From Paenibacillaceae bacterium (GTDB lineage Bacteria > Bacillota > Bacilli > Paenibacillales > Paenibacillaceae), in assembly GCA_004134985.1 (NCBI GenBank), contig REGQ01000010.1, positions 62,001 through 126,000 of the forward strand: a DNA stretch of 64,000 nucleotides. Reading direction: 5' to 3'. This document shows positions 1 through 9,517 of the stretch, piece after piece. The notes under the pieces were generated by a model. It was not told the DNA's origin. It ran no database searches and worked only from the letters and a program-made list of their open reading frames with translations. A program made the translations under genes and the position numbers. Numbering within the stretch: the first letter of the stretch is position 1; every line of letters begins with the position of its first letter.

Positions 1-499
1 TGATTTGGTAGAACCAGGACGAGTTGTAGAGGAACTGGAAAGGTCCCAAGCCGAACACCGACAATAATTCGTTAACTGGCCCGCCGCTCGTAGAGAAAAG
101 ACGCTGCATCAAAGTGACAACGACGATCCAGGATACGAAGTAAGGCAGATACGACAGCGTTTGAACCGTTTTCTTAAATTTAAGATTGCCGATCTCGTTC
201 AGTAAGATAGCCAGAAAGATCGGCATCGGGAAGCCGATGAGCAGCTTCATGAAGCTGATGATGATCGTATTGCGGATGATCTCCCCGGACTTGTAGTAGT
301 CAAAAAACTGCTGAAAATATTTAAGCCCGGCCCACGGGCTTCCAGTAAAGCCGCCCGAGAACGTATAGTCGCGGAAAGCTACCTGGACGCCGTAAAGAGG
401 GACATAGGAGAAAATGAAAAACCAGACGATACCCGGCAGCATAAAGAGATAGAACACTCTATGCCGCCATATCCGCTTCCACAGCTGTGATTCTGCCAT
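1..499 (-). CDS. ABC sugar transporter permease, LplB type (3' end outside window)
   Basis: Inner-membrane permease of a carbohydrate ABC importer. The start is the ATG at 497-499. The protein begins MAESQLWKRIWRHRVF, followed by a hydrophobic helix (FYLFMLPGIVWFFIFSYVPL) and then the GVQVAFRDY region typical of LplB/YtcP-type permeases that work with large polysaccharide-binding lipoproteins. Further membrane segments follow (LLIGFPMPIFLAILLNEI, then LSYLPYFVSWIVVV). The reading frame is still open at base 1, so about half the family's usual length (roughly 300 residues) is visible. It lies 13 bp downstream of the alpha-mannosidase on the same strand, so it is probably co-transcribed and imports the oligosaccharide that the operon degrades. 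The exact substrate is an inference. Confidence 0.9.
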   Translation of the reverse strand, partial: MAESQLWKRIWRHRVFYLFMLPGIVWFFIFSYVPLYGVQVAFRDYTFSGGFTGSPWAGLKYFQQFFDYYKSGEIIRNTIIISFMKLLIGFPMPIFLAILLNEIGNLKFKKTVQTLSYLPYFVSWIVVVTLMQRLFSTSGGPVNELLSVFGLGPFQFLYNSSWFYQI

Positions 500-512
500 A
501 TGCTCCCCTCCT

Positions 513-3500
513 TTACTTGACCATTGCTGATTTGGTTAATCGCAACGTTTTAATCTCAAACGGGGTAAACGCCAGCTGCACTTTCCCGTCAACGGCTTGA
601 ACGGATTCCAAACGCTGTTCCATTAAATCGGTCAGCCATACCGCTTCGACCTGAAACCCGATATCCAGCGCAGTGTTCAGATGGGTGCCGGCGGTTTCGT
701 AAAGCCTGATGATGATATCCTCGTCATCCTCCGCTTTCTTCACTGTCTCCACCATCACGTTCGCGTGGTCCAACTGCAGGAAGGATTTCTGCTCCGCAAT
801 TAAATTGTCTGCACCAGCTCGCGATACAGGTATGACTTGCAGCGGAACGTTCAACTCGTAACCGCGTTTATATACCTCCGCCTGCACATGGTCGCCCTGA
901 TGTGGATACAGCGAATACGTGAATGAATGCTCCGCCCGGTCCGCTTCAGGATCAGGGTAAGACGAGCTGCGCAGCAGATTCAAATCGAGCACGCTGCCCT
1001 CAGCACGGTGACCGTACTTGCTATCATTAAGCAAAGCTACCCCATAATCCGGTTCAGAGAGATCGACCCAGTGATGGGCGCATATTTCGTCTTTGGCATA
1101 ATCCCACATCGTATTGCGGTGCGTTGGCCGTTTCAGATGACCAAATTGAATTTCACAATTGACCGTCTCGGAACGGACATTGACCGGGAACGAAGTGCGC
1201 AGCATTTTGCCGGATTCCTTCCAATCGACATGCGATACAAAATCGACTCTTCGGCTGCCGTAGGTCAATACCACTTGCTGAGTCAATACCGACTCCCCGA
1301 ACAGATAGCGCTGAATCAAGCCCGCCGTCGGACCGTCAACAAATGATTCGGTATGATCCAGGACAAGCTTCAGGCCGCCTGTTTGTCTGTAATCCTGACG
1401 GAAGTCCCACGCGTCACCGGAATCGTGATAGATGCGAAGATCATTTGCGGTATGGCCGTGCTGCACCACTTCCCGCCGGTTCTCCTTGTCGTAGATCGAG
1501 CTGATCGCACCATCGGATGCAAAAGTAACGACAAGCAGATCGTTTTCCAGACGTTGAGCGGATGCAGAAGCTTGCAATCCCCCAGATGAATGCAGCGCCT
1601 CAAGCTCTGCTGCCGCTGCTGCCTCGTTCAGCCCCTTCGCCCCTTCAATTTCAGCGGCTCCAGCAAGGGCGTGGCCCATGGACGGCACGGCTGCACGCAG
1701 CCACTGTCCATCTGCTTTCACCCATTCTTCCCTCGCCCAGGACAAGGAATTGAACACAGCCAGCGCTTGACTGTCCAGCTCCGTCTGTACATCTCCGGTT
1801 ATAACGCTGTACGTATCCGCAATCATGCGGTCAACTTGCTCCTGTAATACCGCGTAACGCTCCAGTGACTCGTCGTACACCCGCTTGATGGATGAGCCTG
1901 GTAAAATATCATGGAACTGATAGAGCAGCACTTCTTTCCAAATCCGCTCCAGTTGTTCAGACGGGTAACGGTGTCCGTTCTTGAGGCCGGCCACTACCGA
2001 TGCAAACTCCAATTCACGCAGCGCTTTCTCCAGCTTACGGTTATACCATTTGTTCCGCGCCTGGCTTGTCAAAGTGCCCTGATGCTTCTCCAGGTACAAT
2101 TCGCCTCTCCAGTTCTGATAGCGGTCTGCGCCCTCGCTCAGCTTGTCGAAGAAAGCGGATGAGAAGGTCTGTTTAACCGGACTTAGTCCAAGCAAATTTT
2201 TCTCACGGGACAGACGCTCCAGATGCTCTTCCCCCGGACCGCCGCCGCCGTCGCCAATTCCGAACAGCATGAGGCAGTTCTCCGAGATATTTCTGTCCAA
2301 ATATTCGGCTTCCGCTTTGGCAATGGACCGCGGCGCAGCCGGGCTATTATACGTATCCTCAGGCGGCATATGCGTGAGCACCTGCGAACCATCGATGCCT
2401 TCCCACATAAACGTATGATGCGGATGCTTGTTGTACACGCTCCAGGACAGCTTCTGCGTCATCATATAATCAACGCCCGATTTCTTCAGCAATTGCGGCA
2501 AACTCGCCGTATAGCCGAATACATCCGGCATCCAGAGCGATTTCATCTCCTGACCAAATTCCTGCTGGAAAAAGCGTTTGCCGTATAAAATTTGGCGCAC
2601 GAGCGATTCTCCGCTCGGAACATTCGTATCCGATTCCACCCACATCGCACCCTGCAGCTCCCAGCGCCCTTCACGCACCCGCTGTGCGACCTGCTCATAA
2701 AGTTTGGGGTAGTGCTCCTTCATCCAATCATAGAGCTGCGGCTGGCTCGCTCCGAAAATATAGTCAGGATAGCGTTCCATCATGCGCAGCGCGGTCGAGA
2801 ATGACCTCGCCCCTTTGCGGATCGTCTCCCTGATCGGCCACAGCCATGCCAGATCAAGATGCGCGTGCCCGATAGCGCTGATCGTCAATACCGGATCGCC
2901 GCCCTGTTTGGCAAGCTGTTCACCAAGAATGGTGCGAGCCTGGCTCACCCGTTCATCAGTTACCTCGGTCAGCAACAGTGACACCTCATACAACGCCTGC
3001 AATAGTTGCGCTTTTCGCGCCGAGCTGTCAGGCAGATTCTCTGCGGTTTCAAGCAGAACCTCCGCGTCGTAATAGAGCTGTCTGACCTCCTCCCGGCAGA
3101 TCGCAATAACCGCTTCTTTTAGCTTGCCGCTGCGGAAGTGGCCAAACAGGTCATTGCACCCCGCATCGCCCCATAGGTCAATCGTCTCGTTGCCTGCTGC
3201 TGACTCGCTGATGTGGACCACTCGTTTGCCAGGCAAACCAAGAACGAAGTCAAACTCGGAGTTAATGTTCGTCAGACCCTGCACAGGCGTGCCTTCGTCA
3301 TCAACGAGACACACTTCGCCATTGACGTCGATCAGCAGGACGACTTTCTCTCCTGCGGCCGCTTCCGGTACTTTGCCGGTAAAACGGAACCAAGCACAAT
3401 CCCATAAGCTACCCCACTGCTGGCCAGGCGTCAGCTCGACCTTCTGTCCGGTCATCCGCGCTTCATAAGAAACCGGCTCCGGTGTTACCCACGCCGTGAC

Positions 3501-3590
3501 ATTCAAATTGTCCAGCGGCACATAGATTTTTTCCTGCAAATTATTCAACATCGACTTCAATCGCTCTGGCCTTACAATTTCATACGGCAT
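513..3590 (-). CDS. Alpha-mannosidase, glycoside hydrolase family 38
   Basis: Large (1025 aa) zinc-dependent retaining alpha-mannosidase, probably cytoplasmic because no signal peptide is visible. The GH38 catalytic domain covers about residues 235-510. The zinc site HLDLAWLWP lies near residue 243, and the nucleophile Asp sits in LWMPDVFGYTASLPQ near residue 355. An alpha-helical middle domain (about 510-590) and C-terminal beta-sandwich domains (about 650-1020) follow, as in the family. The ATG start has GGGAG 7 nt upstream. The gene follows the 749-residue protein by 1 bp and precedes the LplB-type permease, so the three form one operon. The likely role is releasing mannose from imported N-glycan or mannan fragments. 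Linkage specificity cannot be read from sequence. Confidence 0.96.
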   Translation of the reverse strand: MPYEIVRPERLKSMLNNLQEKIYVPLDNLNVTAWVTPEPVSYEARMTGQKVELTPGQQWGSLWDCAWFRFTGKVPEAAAGEKVVLLIDVNGEVCLVDDEGTPVQGLTNINSEFDFVLGLPGKRVVHISESAAGNETIDLWGDAGCNDLFGHFRSGKLKEAVIAICREEVRQLYYDAEVLLETAENLPDSSARKAQLLQALYEVSLLLTEVTDERVSQARTILGEQLAKQGGDPVLTISAIGHAHLDLAWLWPIRETIRKGARSFSTALRMMERYPDYIFGASQPQLYDWMKEHYPKLYEQVAQRVREGRWELQGAMWVESDTNVPSGESLVRQILYGKRFFQQEFGQEMKSLWMPDVFGYTASLPQLLKKSGVDYMMTQKLSWSVYNKHPHHTFMWEGIDGSQVLTHMPPEDTYNSPAAPRSIAKAEAEYLDRNISENCLMLFGIGDGGGGPGEEHLERLSREKNLLGLSPVKQTFSSAFFDKLSEGADRYQNWRGELYLEKHQGTLTSQARNKWYNRKLEKALRELEFASVVAGLKNGHRYPSEQLERIWKEVLLYQFHDILPGSSIKRVYDESLERYAVLQEQVDRMIADTYSVITGDVQTELDSQALAVFNSLSWAREEWVKADGQWLRAAVPSMGHALAGAAEIEGAKGLNEAAAAAELEALHSSGGLQASASAQRLENDLLVVTFASDGAISSIYDKENRREVVQHGHTANDLRIYHDSGDAWDFRQDYRQTGGLKLVLDHTESFVDGPTAGLIQRYLFGESVLTQQVVLTYGSRRVDFVSHVDWKESGKMLRTSFPVNVRSETVNCEIQFGHLKRPTHRNTMWDYAKDEICAHHWVDLSEPDYGVALLNDSKYGHRAEGSVLDLNLLRSSSYPDPEADRAEHSFTYSLYPHQGDHVQAEVYKRGYELNVPLQVIPVSRAGADNLIAEQKSFLQLDHANVMVETVKKAEDDEDIIIRLYETAGTHLNTALDIGFQVEAVWLTDLMEQRLESVQAVDGKVQLAFTPFEIKTLRLTKSAMVK

Positions 3591-3591
3591 A

Positions 3592-5835
3592 TTAAATCTC
3601 CCTTTTCACAGTTGTTTCAGCTTCCCAGCTTACTTGTATAACAACCTCGTCAGTACTTGAGTGACAGTAACGAAGCAATACCGTCTGCGAAGCTTCGTCC
3701 CATTCGAACGGAACTGGCTCTGGCTTGCTCCGGTTTGCAATAACCGCCGTTAACGGCTGATGCGGACAATAGAATCTTGCCACCGCATCTATGCCTTCCG
3801 GTCCTTTGGGATGAAACGCAAATCCGGCAGCGCTTTGGTTAAGCGATTCGATACGGGAGGATGCGGCTATGCAGCCAACCGCTCCGTCAGCTGGCCGCCC
3901 TCTCTCCAGATCGAACAGAAATGACTGCTCTCCCGGCAGCAGCACGACTTCCTCCTGAACGGGCAGAACCGGGTCGAACAAATCGACGACAGGCCCCTTG
4001 ATTGACAGCGGTGACTCCGCAACGGATTCATCAAGCACAGCAGCGATAAGGTATGGACCCCGCCGCAATTGAAAATAATGCTTCGGCTGCCATTGGCAAG
4101 CCGGATCATCAAGCGCTTTCATCGTCTCGATGACCAAGGCGCGCAAGGCATCCGCTCCTTCTGATGAGGATGCGCAGTCCTCGGGGGCAATGGCTGCAAA
4201 TCCGACCGCGCCCTTGCCTACCCGATGGACACCGCTTTCTGCTTGCTGCAGTTCCAACTGCTCAAATAGATGCTCGCGGGGTGAAGCATACTCTGAGCCA
4301 TGCTGATTCCACCAGGCCCGAATGTTATGGTAAGGATCAGCGTCATTGCCAACATAGATCAGTGCGCCGCCATTTCTCACCCATCCCGCCAAAGCGAAAT
4401 GCAGATCAGGATATTCCGGTTTCATAAACTCATAGCTGAGCAAGAGCACCCGGTAGTCGTTCAAGTAGTGGGCAAACCGCCTCACATTGTCCAACTGCAC
4501 AGGACGAACGGGGATGCCATGCTTGAGCAGCGGCAGTGCCAGACCATAGAACGGTGAGAAATCAAGCAGTTCCGTGTCCCCTTCCGCTTCGAAGGCCGCG
4601 GGATCGGTGCCGTCGTACTTGCCGGCATTCGCCTGTTCCCCATCCCCCATTTCCATCCGCTGGAACATGGAGGAATCGGCAATCAATACCCCGATCTGCT
4701 GGGAGGATTGGTCCGCCAGTTCCGTTAATTTTGCCGGCTCTGTTGGCTGCTCCGTCTCCTGGTCCATATTCCCAAGCGTATGCATCACGTTCAGCAGCAT
4801 TGTAGCGTAAACTTGTGGAATGCCCTCTTTCCCATTGCCGTTCTCTGCAGGATAGTTTCCTTCAAAGATCCGTCTCGGCCACGGTGCGACCTCGTACTGC
4901 GATACAGCCGGATGCAGCAGCGATGCGGTAACAGTGCGAAAATAATTCTTTTTATAGTCTGCCCATGTATGATTGGGGTTGTCTTCGATCGGGTCATGAA
5001 GGAACCACATCTTCCGTCCCGTTCCTCTGACCAGTTCCTGCATAATGCCATATTCCAAATAAGCGGTTTCAAATGTCCGTTCTTTGCGTACCCCTTCATA
5101 CACATTGGGTGTCCTTGATGTTCCTGTCCAAATCTGGGCGATATAGCCGTCGATGGAAGGAAGCTCAATCAATTGTGATTCCGGACTAATAATTCTCCAC
5201 TGTGTGTAGTTGATCAAGCTGTGGGTCGGTACATAAAAGCGCAGGTCTCTATTATAGGAAGCAAGTGCATAATCTTTCATTTCAGCGCATAAGCGGTCCA
5301 GACTGCGTGTATATAAATAGGCCTTCAGTTTCGAAGCTCTGAATTGTGCATCAGGGCTTGAATGCGGCGGTGACCAAGGCTCCCGGTAGTAGACTCTCCA
5401 CTCCCGTTTGAACGCTTCCGAATAACCGCCATCCACCCAAAATTCAGGCTCTTCCAAATGGATAGCTTCTACCCCAGCATCTACCGCAATGCGAATCTGT
5501 TCAGCCAAAAAATCAGTATAGGCAATTGTGGGAACCATGTATGGAATATCCGGGGTATCCCCGTGAATAATGTGCTGACCGTCTCTGTCGGTCTGCGCCT
5601 CATCCCAGTGACTGCGTCCGTCGATCAAACCATTCAAGTAATCCTGATACTCTCCCCATGCTACCCCTGTCATCAGATGAACAATATAGCCCCGTTCCCT
5701 CCATTGGCGAACCCGCTCAGGCATTGTGTCATCAATTCCGTATACCATAACAAAATCCGTCTGCAAATCATAAGAAGCACGATATGGAGCCGACTCCTGA
5801 AAACCGGTTTTTTCCTCTCTGCGATCTCTCGTCAA
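3592..5835 (-). CDS. Uncharacterised TIM-barrel-like protein with amidotransferase-like C-terminal part, beside GH38
   Basis: About 747 aa. I do not recognise a named family. Residues about 30-330 look like a (beta/alpha)8 glycosidase fold; a Glu-rich strand (AIHLEEPEFWVDGGYSEAF, near 126-144) resembles the acid region of GH42-like enzymes. Residues about 440-530 (YRVLLLSYEFMKPEYPDL, then GWVRNGGALIYVGND) resemble the glutamine-amidotransferase-like trimerisation domain of beta-galactosidases. No signal peptide is seen. AAGGAGG lies 8 nt before a TTG at 5833-5835, which I prefer over the TTG two codons upstream, where spacing would be only about 2 nt. It is first in the operon with the GH38 mannosidase (1-bp gap). 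I infer glycan breakdown; the reaction is unknown. Confidence 0.75.
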   Translation of the reverse strand: MTRDRREEKTGFQESAPYRASYDLQTDFVMVYGIDDTMPERVRQWRERGYIVHLMTGVAWGEYQDYLNGLIDGRSHWDEAQTDRDGQHIIHGDTPDIPYMVPTIAYTDFLAEQIRIAVDAGVEAIHLEEPEFWVDGGYSEAFKREWRVYYREPWSPPHSSPDAQFRASKLKAYLYTRSLDRLCAEMKDYALASYNRDLRFYVPTHSLINYTQWRIISPESQLIELPSIDGYIAQIWTGTSRTPNVYEGVRKERTFETAYLEYGIMQELVRGTGRKMWFLHDPIEDNPNHTWADYKKNYFRTVTASLLHPAVSQYEVAPWPRRIFEGNYPAENGNGKEGIPQVYATMLLNVMHTLGNMDQETEQPTEPAKLTELADQSSQQIGVLIADSSMFQRMEMGDGEQANAGKYDGTDPAAFEAEGDTELLDFSPFYGLALPLLKHGIPVRPVQLDNVRRFAHYLNDYRVLLLSYEFMKPEYPDLHFALAGWVRNGGALIYVGNDADPYHNIRAWWNQHGSEYASPREHLFEQLELQQAESGVHRVGKGAVGFAAIAPEDCASSSEGADALRALVIETMKALDDPACQWQPKHYFQLRRGPYLIAAVLDESVAESPLSIKGPVVDLFDPVLPVQEEVVLLPGEQSFLFDLERGRPADGAVGCIAASSRIESLNQSAAGFAFHPKGPEGIDAVARFYCPHQPLTAVIANRSKPEPVPFEWDEASQTVLLRYCHSSTDEVVIQVSWEAETTVKREI

Positions 5836-5841
5836 ATGCAA

Positions 5842-6166
5842 AACCTCCTTGCCGGATTTTCAAATAGTGGTTTGTTCATTCAGTATAACGTTTAATTTGT
5901 ATATATTCAATATATTTTTATTAATAACTTTAATACCTATATTTTTCATTGCTATTCAAGGATATAAAAAACCGCGATTTCGCTGCTGATTATTTGATGA
6001 CAACGCTCTAAATCAAGCGTTTTGGATCTTTTTTCCTATCAAAAGACGATAATAACGGTTCAGAACAGCTTATCCTATTCCAACAGCTCCAATTTATATA
6101 TCAAATGTTATATTAAACATATAATAAAGTTTATCTTGCGGCTCCCGTATTGCGGCCCATTACAAA
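5842..6166 (-). promoter_or_regulatory. Leader region of the mannosidase operon, with a candidate operator dyad
   Basis: No gene is seen in this AT-rich stretch. It lies between the terminator of the repressor gene and the first gene of the mannosidase operon, so it should hold that operon's promoter. A short dyad ATGTTATATTAAACAT at 6105-6120 shares the ATGTTATAT half with AT-rich sequence upstream of the repressor gene itself (about 7470-7500), which would fit autoregulation plus operon control. The shared motif is weak and could be chance in AT-rich DNA. Confidence 0.3.
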
Positions 6167-6215
6167 AAGGCTGTTCCAATGGTTGTCGTGAACGACAACA
6201 TATTGGAACAGCCTT
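6167..6215 (-). terminator. Intrinsic terminator of the GntR-type repressor gene
   Basis: Perfect 14-bp arms AAGGCTGTTCCAAT (6167-6180) and ATTGGAACAGCCTT (6202-6215) enclose a second stem GTTGTCGT/ACGACAAC (6182-6189/6192-6199). Read on the minus strand the hairpin ends in CCTTTTTGTA. It lies about 75 nt after the stop of the gene at 6291-7448. Confidence 0.85.
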
Positions 6216-6290
6216 GCTATCGCATCGGGAAGCAAATTGGACATGCCGCCTATAGCGCCATTTTGCATACAGCAATGCTGCGGACGGACA

Positions 6291-7448
6291 TCATTTGAGC
6301 GGCCCTGTGGATTGGCGGACAATCAGCTCCGGCCTCAACAAAATTTTTGTATAGTTCCCCTGCGGCTCTGGTCCGCCATGGATACGACTAATGAGCAAGC
6401 TGGACGCCTTATATCCGATTTCATGTTCGAATTGCTTCACATGGGTGAAGGCGGTGACTCCCTCCATGATCGCTGTAGAATCATCAAACGTAATGATGGA
6501 CAAATCCCGCGGCACTTTCAGGCCAGCCTGTTCAGCCATTTGATAAATATGGGCACCAAGCTTGCCGTTTAAAGTAATGTATGCCGTTGCCATCCGATTT
6601 TTCACATAGCGGAATAGAGGATGGACTTGAATTGCGTCCAGCGGCCCTAGTTTGAAATCGGTAATAATATGAGCCGGATTGATCATCGCTCCTTTATTTT
6701 TCAACGCATTCATATAGCCATCAATTCTCTCCTGGACCGTAACCGTCTGGAGGGGCGAATCGGAACAGATCGCGATTTCACGGTGGCCCAGCTCCCAGAG
6801 GTAGTCGAAGGCCAACTGCGTCCCTACTCTGCCGTCCGATGCAATATAGTCTGTCTCCACACCGGGCAGAAAGCGGTCGATTAACATAAACGGAAACCCG
6901 CTGAACTTCATATTCAATATTTCCTCGTTGTACTGCTCCTCATCAATGGGGAAAATCAGCAGGCCAGCGACACCGATTTCCATAAATAGCTTGATCGCCT
7001 GCTTCTCCTGCTCCAAGTTGCCTTCGGACAATTGAATGACCGACCGGTAGCCTTTCTCCCGCAGCCCCTGTTGAATGCCTTCGATTAAACGGATCGAAAA
7101 TAAATCTTCAATCGATGGCATCACAATCCCGATTAGCTTTCGCCCGTTCCCCTCCTGGAGCTGCCGATGCAGGGACGTTTCACCACTTCGCTCCGTCTGC
7201 TCGACCGGTTCCAAGGCACTCATGCTCATATCATTAACAAAACTTCCCCTACCCGGAACACGAGAGACGGCGCCTTCATTGACTAAGCCAGCCAAAGCAT
7301 TAACGACCGTTATTTTGCTTACATTGAAAAGCTCCATAAGCTCCTTCTCTGTCGGGATCCGGTCACCTTGCTTCAGTTCTGACGAATGAATAAGCGCTTT
7401 AATATAATCCTGAATTTGCTGATATAGCGGCAGTCGATCTTTTTTCAT
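6291..7448 (-). CDS. GntR-family transcriptional regulator with LacI-type sugar-sensing domain
   Basis: 385 aa, AraR-like architecture. An N-terminal GntR winged helix covers residues about 5-75 (LPLYQQIQDYIKALIHSSEL, then GDRIPTEKELMELFNVSKIT and VPGRGSFV). A periplasmic-binding-protein-like sensor covers about 100-380 (IGIVMPSIEDLFSIRLIEGI, then DYLWELGHREIAICSDSP and PRDLSIITFDDS), typical of LacI-type effector domains. The ATG at 7446-7448 has GGTGA upstream. Transcription ends at the hairpin at 6167-6215, after which the mannosidase operon begins on the same strand, so it is the likely local repressor, released by a mono- or oligosaccharide. The effector is unknown. Confidence 0.92.
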   Translation of the reverse strand: MKKDRLPLYQQIQDYIKALIHSSELKQGDRIPTEKELMELFNVSKITVVNALAGLVNEGAVSRVPGRGSFVNDMSMSALEPVEQTERSGETSLHRQLQEGNGRKLIGIVMPSIEDLFSIRLIEGIQQGLREKGYRSVIQLSEGNLEQEKQAIKLFMEIGVAGLLIFPIDEEQYNEEILNMKFSGFPFMLIDRFLPGVETDYIASDGRVGTQLAFDYLWELGHREIAICSDSPLQTVTVQERIDGYMNALKNKGAMINPAHIITDFKLGPLDAIQVHPLFRYVKNRMATAYITLNGKLGAHIYQMAEQAGLKVPRDLSIITFDDSTAIMEGVTAFTHVKQFEHEIGYKASSLLISRIHGGPEPQGNYTKILLRPELIVRQSTGPLK

Positions 7449-7537
7449 ATTTTCACCAATAATCTTATATATTTATTATGTTATATATAATATATGTTAT
7501 TTACGAATTTTACAAGGAAAAGTCATCGGACGCCGAC

Positions 7538-7996
7538 CTACACTTCTTTACCCAAAAACAATAAACTTAAATTGTCATTCACGTACTCTTTCCGATACAC
7601 TTCAAAGCCAAGCTTGCGATACAAATACAGGTTTCTTATGCTTTTGTCTCCTGTAAACAACTCGAAACGCTGACATTTCCCTGTAAAAACCACTTCGATT
7701 TCTCTCATCAAGCGCTGCCCGATCCCCTGGTTCTGACAATGATCCGCAACAATCAATCTGCCAATATGGCATGTACCATCCCGAACAATCGCGCGAACCG
7801 AACCGACGATGCTGCTGTCGATTTGCGCTTTCAGTATCGTATGGCTATTGAAATCCTTGATCATACCCTCGATCGTCTGATGAAGCGGTGCGATTGAATA
7901 ATCATCGTAAAGCGCGGCTTCGCTTTGGTATGCTGATTTCTGCAGTTTCAAGATAGCGTCCATATCATCCAATTTCGCATGACTGAGTTGTATCAT
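7538..7996 (-). CDS. GNAT-family N-acetyltransferase
   Basis: About 152 aa from the preferred start. The acetyl-CoA-binding signature is visible as HIGRLIVADHCQNQGIGQRL (motif A, Q-x-x-G-I-G), with a C-terminal motif B region LYLYRKLGFEVYRKE. It would transfer an acetyl group from acetyl-CoA to an amine; the substrate cannot be predicted. The frame is open to an ATG at 8050, but that has no ribosome binding site. The ATG at 7994-7996 has GGTGGGGTGAAGAG directly upstream and starts the typical MIQLSHAKLDDMDAI beta strand, so I chose it. It appears monocistronic. Confidence 0.88.
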   Translation of the reverse strand: MIQLSHAKLDDMDAILKLQKSAYQSEAALYDDYSIAPLHQTIEGMIKDFNSHTILKAQIDSSIVGSVRAIVRDGTCHIGRLIVADHCQNQGIGQRLMREIEVVFTGKCQRFELFTGDKSIRNLYLYRKLGFEVYRKEYVNDNLSLLFLGKEV

Positions 7997-8188
7997 CTCT
8001 TCACCCCACCACGATTCGTATCGACCTTGTACATACGCTAGAAATTCCATTCAAAGAGTTGACTGCCCGCCTCCAATTTACTATGCGATACTTGCCTGCA
8101 TGAATGGCCGAGACAACAATTCTCCCCTAGGTACTTCTCTGTTTTATTTATACAGCATATTATTGCAGAAACCGCTGCAAAAACAAAA

Positions 8189-8252
8189 GAGCCCACGCTC
8201 TACCGCCCGCTCTTAAATTGTCTCATCAGATCGGCAGGGAGTTTGTGGGCTC
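8189..8252 (-). terminator. Terminator-like hairpin after telA
   Basis: Arms GAGCCCAC (8189-8196) and GTGGGCTC (8245-8252) with a long loop that contains a smaller AGAGC/GCTCT pairing. Read on the minus strand the last arm is followed by TTTTGTTTTTG. It lies 120 nt after the telA stop. The remaining sequence between 8051 and 8371 shows no gene. Confidence 0.6.
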
Positions 8253-8371
8253 CATCTTTAATATGAAATAAGATTATGACAAGTTAATGCGGCTCACATC
8301 CGTAGCGATTGGCCCGCGAAGCTGGCACTTGCTCATTTTGATTTTGTGCCGCTCATATATTTCGTGTTGAT

Positions 8372-9511
8372 TTAAAGACCCAGCTTCTGGCCTCTCTCCA
8401 ACCGTTGGATCTGTTGCTCTCCTGTATCGGCCATGTCTCTGAATTGGAGAATGGTATCGCGCATTTTAGGAAGAGCTTGCTGCTTGTAAGTGCTGATTGA
8501 ATCCAACGCGGAAAGCACATCTGTAAAAGCCTGTTTTAACGTATCCACTGAAATGCTCGCTTCAAGCGCTTGCTTATGGATCGCCGCGCCTTGATCTTTC
8601 AACATTTTGGACGTGGCACTGATGATATTGTTCGTCGTTTCATTAAGCAGCTCGATCTTCTTCAAGACAATCTTTTGGTTGTAGAGCGCACTGGCTACGG
8701 TGACCGAAACTTTTAGAGCGGATACGGTAACATTTCTTGCTCTGTCTACCCCTCTAATCAACTCTTTATTATTCCGAATAACCACTTCCATTGCCATAAT
8801 GCCCTGCTGATTCACAACCAGCATTTGCTGCAAATCCATAACGCGCTGCCGCAGCGGGAACAACACCTCTTCGGAAATAAACCGGATTTTATCTTCCGAC
8901 TCATTGCGCAATTTAGCCGCATTCAGCTGAGCGTCAATCTCCTCATCCATCAACATGCCAAGCTGAATTTCCTTCTGAAGTCTTTTTGTAAGCTCCCTTA
9001 GCATTTGCTGTTCAATTTCCAGCGTTGTGTTGTCGTTTTTCAATACGACCTTGCCCTTGTCTAACGACAGAATAATATCGGATATTACGGCGTCAGCCCT
9101 TTGGAACTTTGCAAAATATCTTCGCAGTGGATTAAACAAACTACCCAACACACCGGATTTGGCAAAATCGATTACACTCGGGTCCAGATCCTTCAACTGA
9201 AGCTGAAGCTCTGTTAAACCTTTGGCCACCGGACCGCCCTCATCACCCGTTTTGGATAGATTTCCTACCGTAACCTGCAGCAATTTGTTTTTATCCGAAG
9301 AGGTTCGCATCGAACCCATCCCAAAGTTCTCAATGGATTGCAATATTTGCTGCCTTTTCTCCAATGACTCGATATCCATCTGCAGAATCGAAGCGACATT
9401 GTTGGAGGCCAGCTCTTTAAGTTGTTTTACCTCTTCCGGCTCTGGCTTAACTTCTTCTACAATCGCCGATTGAATCTCTTCCGGGCTTACTACTTCCATA
9501 GAAAATGACAT
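8372..9511 (-). CDS. telA: TelA-family toxic anion resistance protein
   Basis: About 379 aa, soluble, mostly helical TelA/KlaA-family protein (the family includes B. subtilis YaaN and YceH). Recognisable features are DPSVIDFAKSGVLGSLFNPL and the following FAKFQRADAVISDIILSLDK and LELEQ-like region, with a C-terminal coiled coil. The family is linked to resistance to tellurite and to membrane-active agents; the biochemical activity is unknown. I start at the ATG at 9509-9511, which has AGGAGGGG 7 nt upstream. The longer frame to 9607 translates a tandem DNA repeat and is not credible. It is last in a three-gene operon after a VWA protein and a two-TM protein, and is preceded by the repeats at 9528-9740. 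Confidence 0.92.
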   Translation of the reverse strand: MSFSMEVVSPEEIQSAIVEEVKPEPEEVKQLKELASNNVASILQMDIESLEKRQQILQSIENFGMGSMRTSSDKNKLLQVTVGNLSKTGDEGGPVAKGLTELQLQLKDLDPSVIDFAKSGVLGSLFNPLRRYFAKFQRADAVISDIILSLDKGKVVLKNDNTTLEIEQQMLRELTKRLQKEIQLGMLMDEEIDAQLNAAKLRNESEDKIRFISEEVLFPLRQRVMDLQQMLVVNQQGIMAMEVVIRNNKELIRGVDRARNVTVSALKVSVTVASALYNQKIVLKKIELLNETTNNIISATSKMLKDQGAAIHKQALEASISVDTLKQAFTDVLSALDSISTYKQQALPKMRDTILQFRDMADTGEQQIQRLERGQKLGL

Positions 9512-9517
9512 TGCAAC

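Noticed and set aside
6167-6215. Insertion-sequence end or riboswitch
   Set aside because: The T-run and position after a stop codon fit a terminator, and no second copy or ligand-binding motif is seen.
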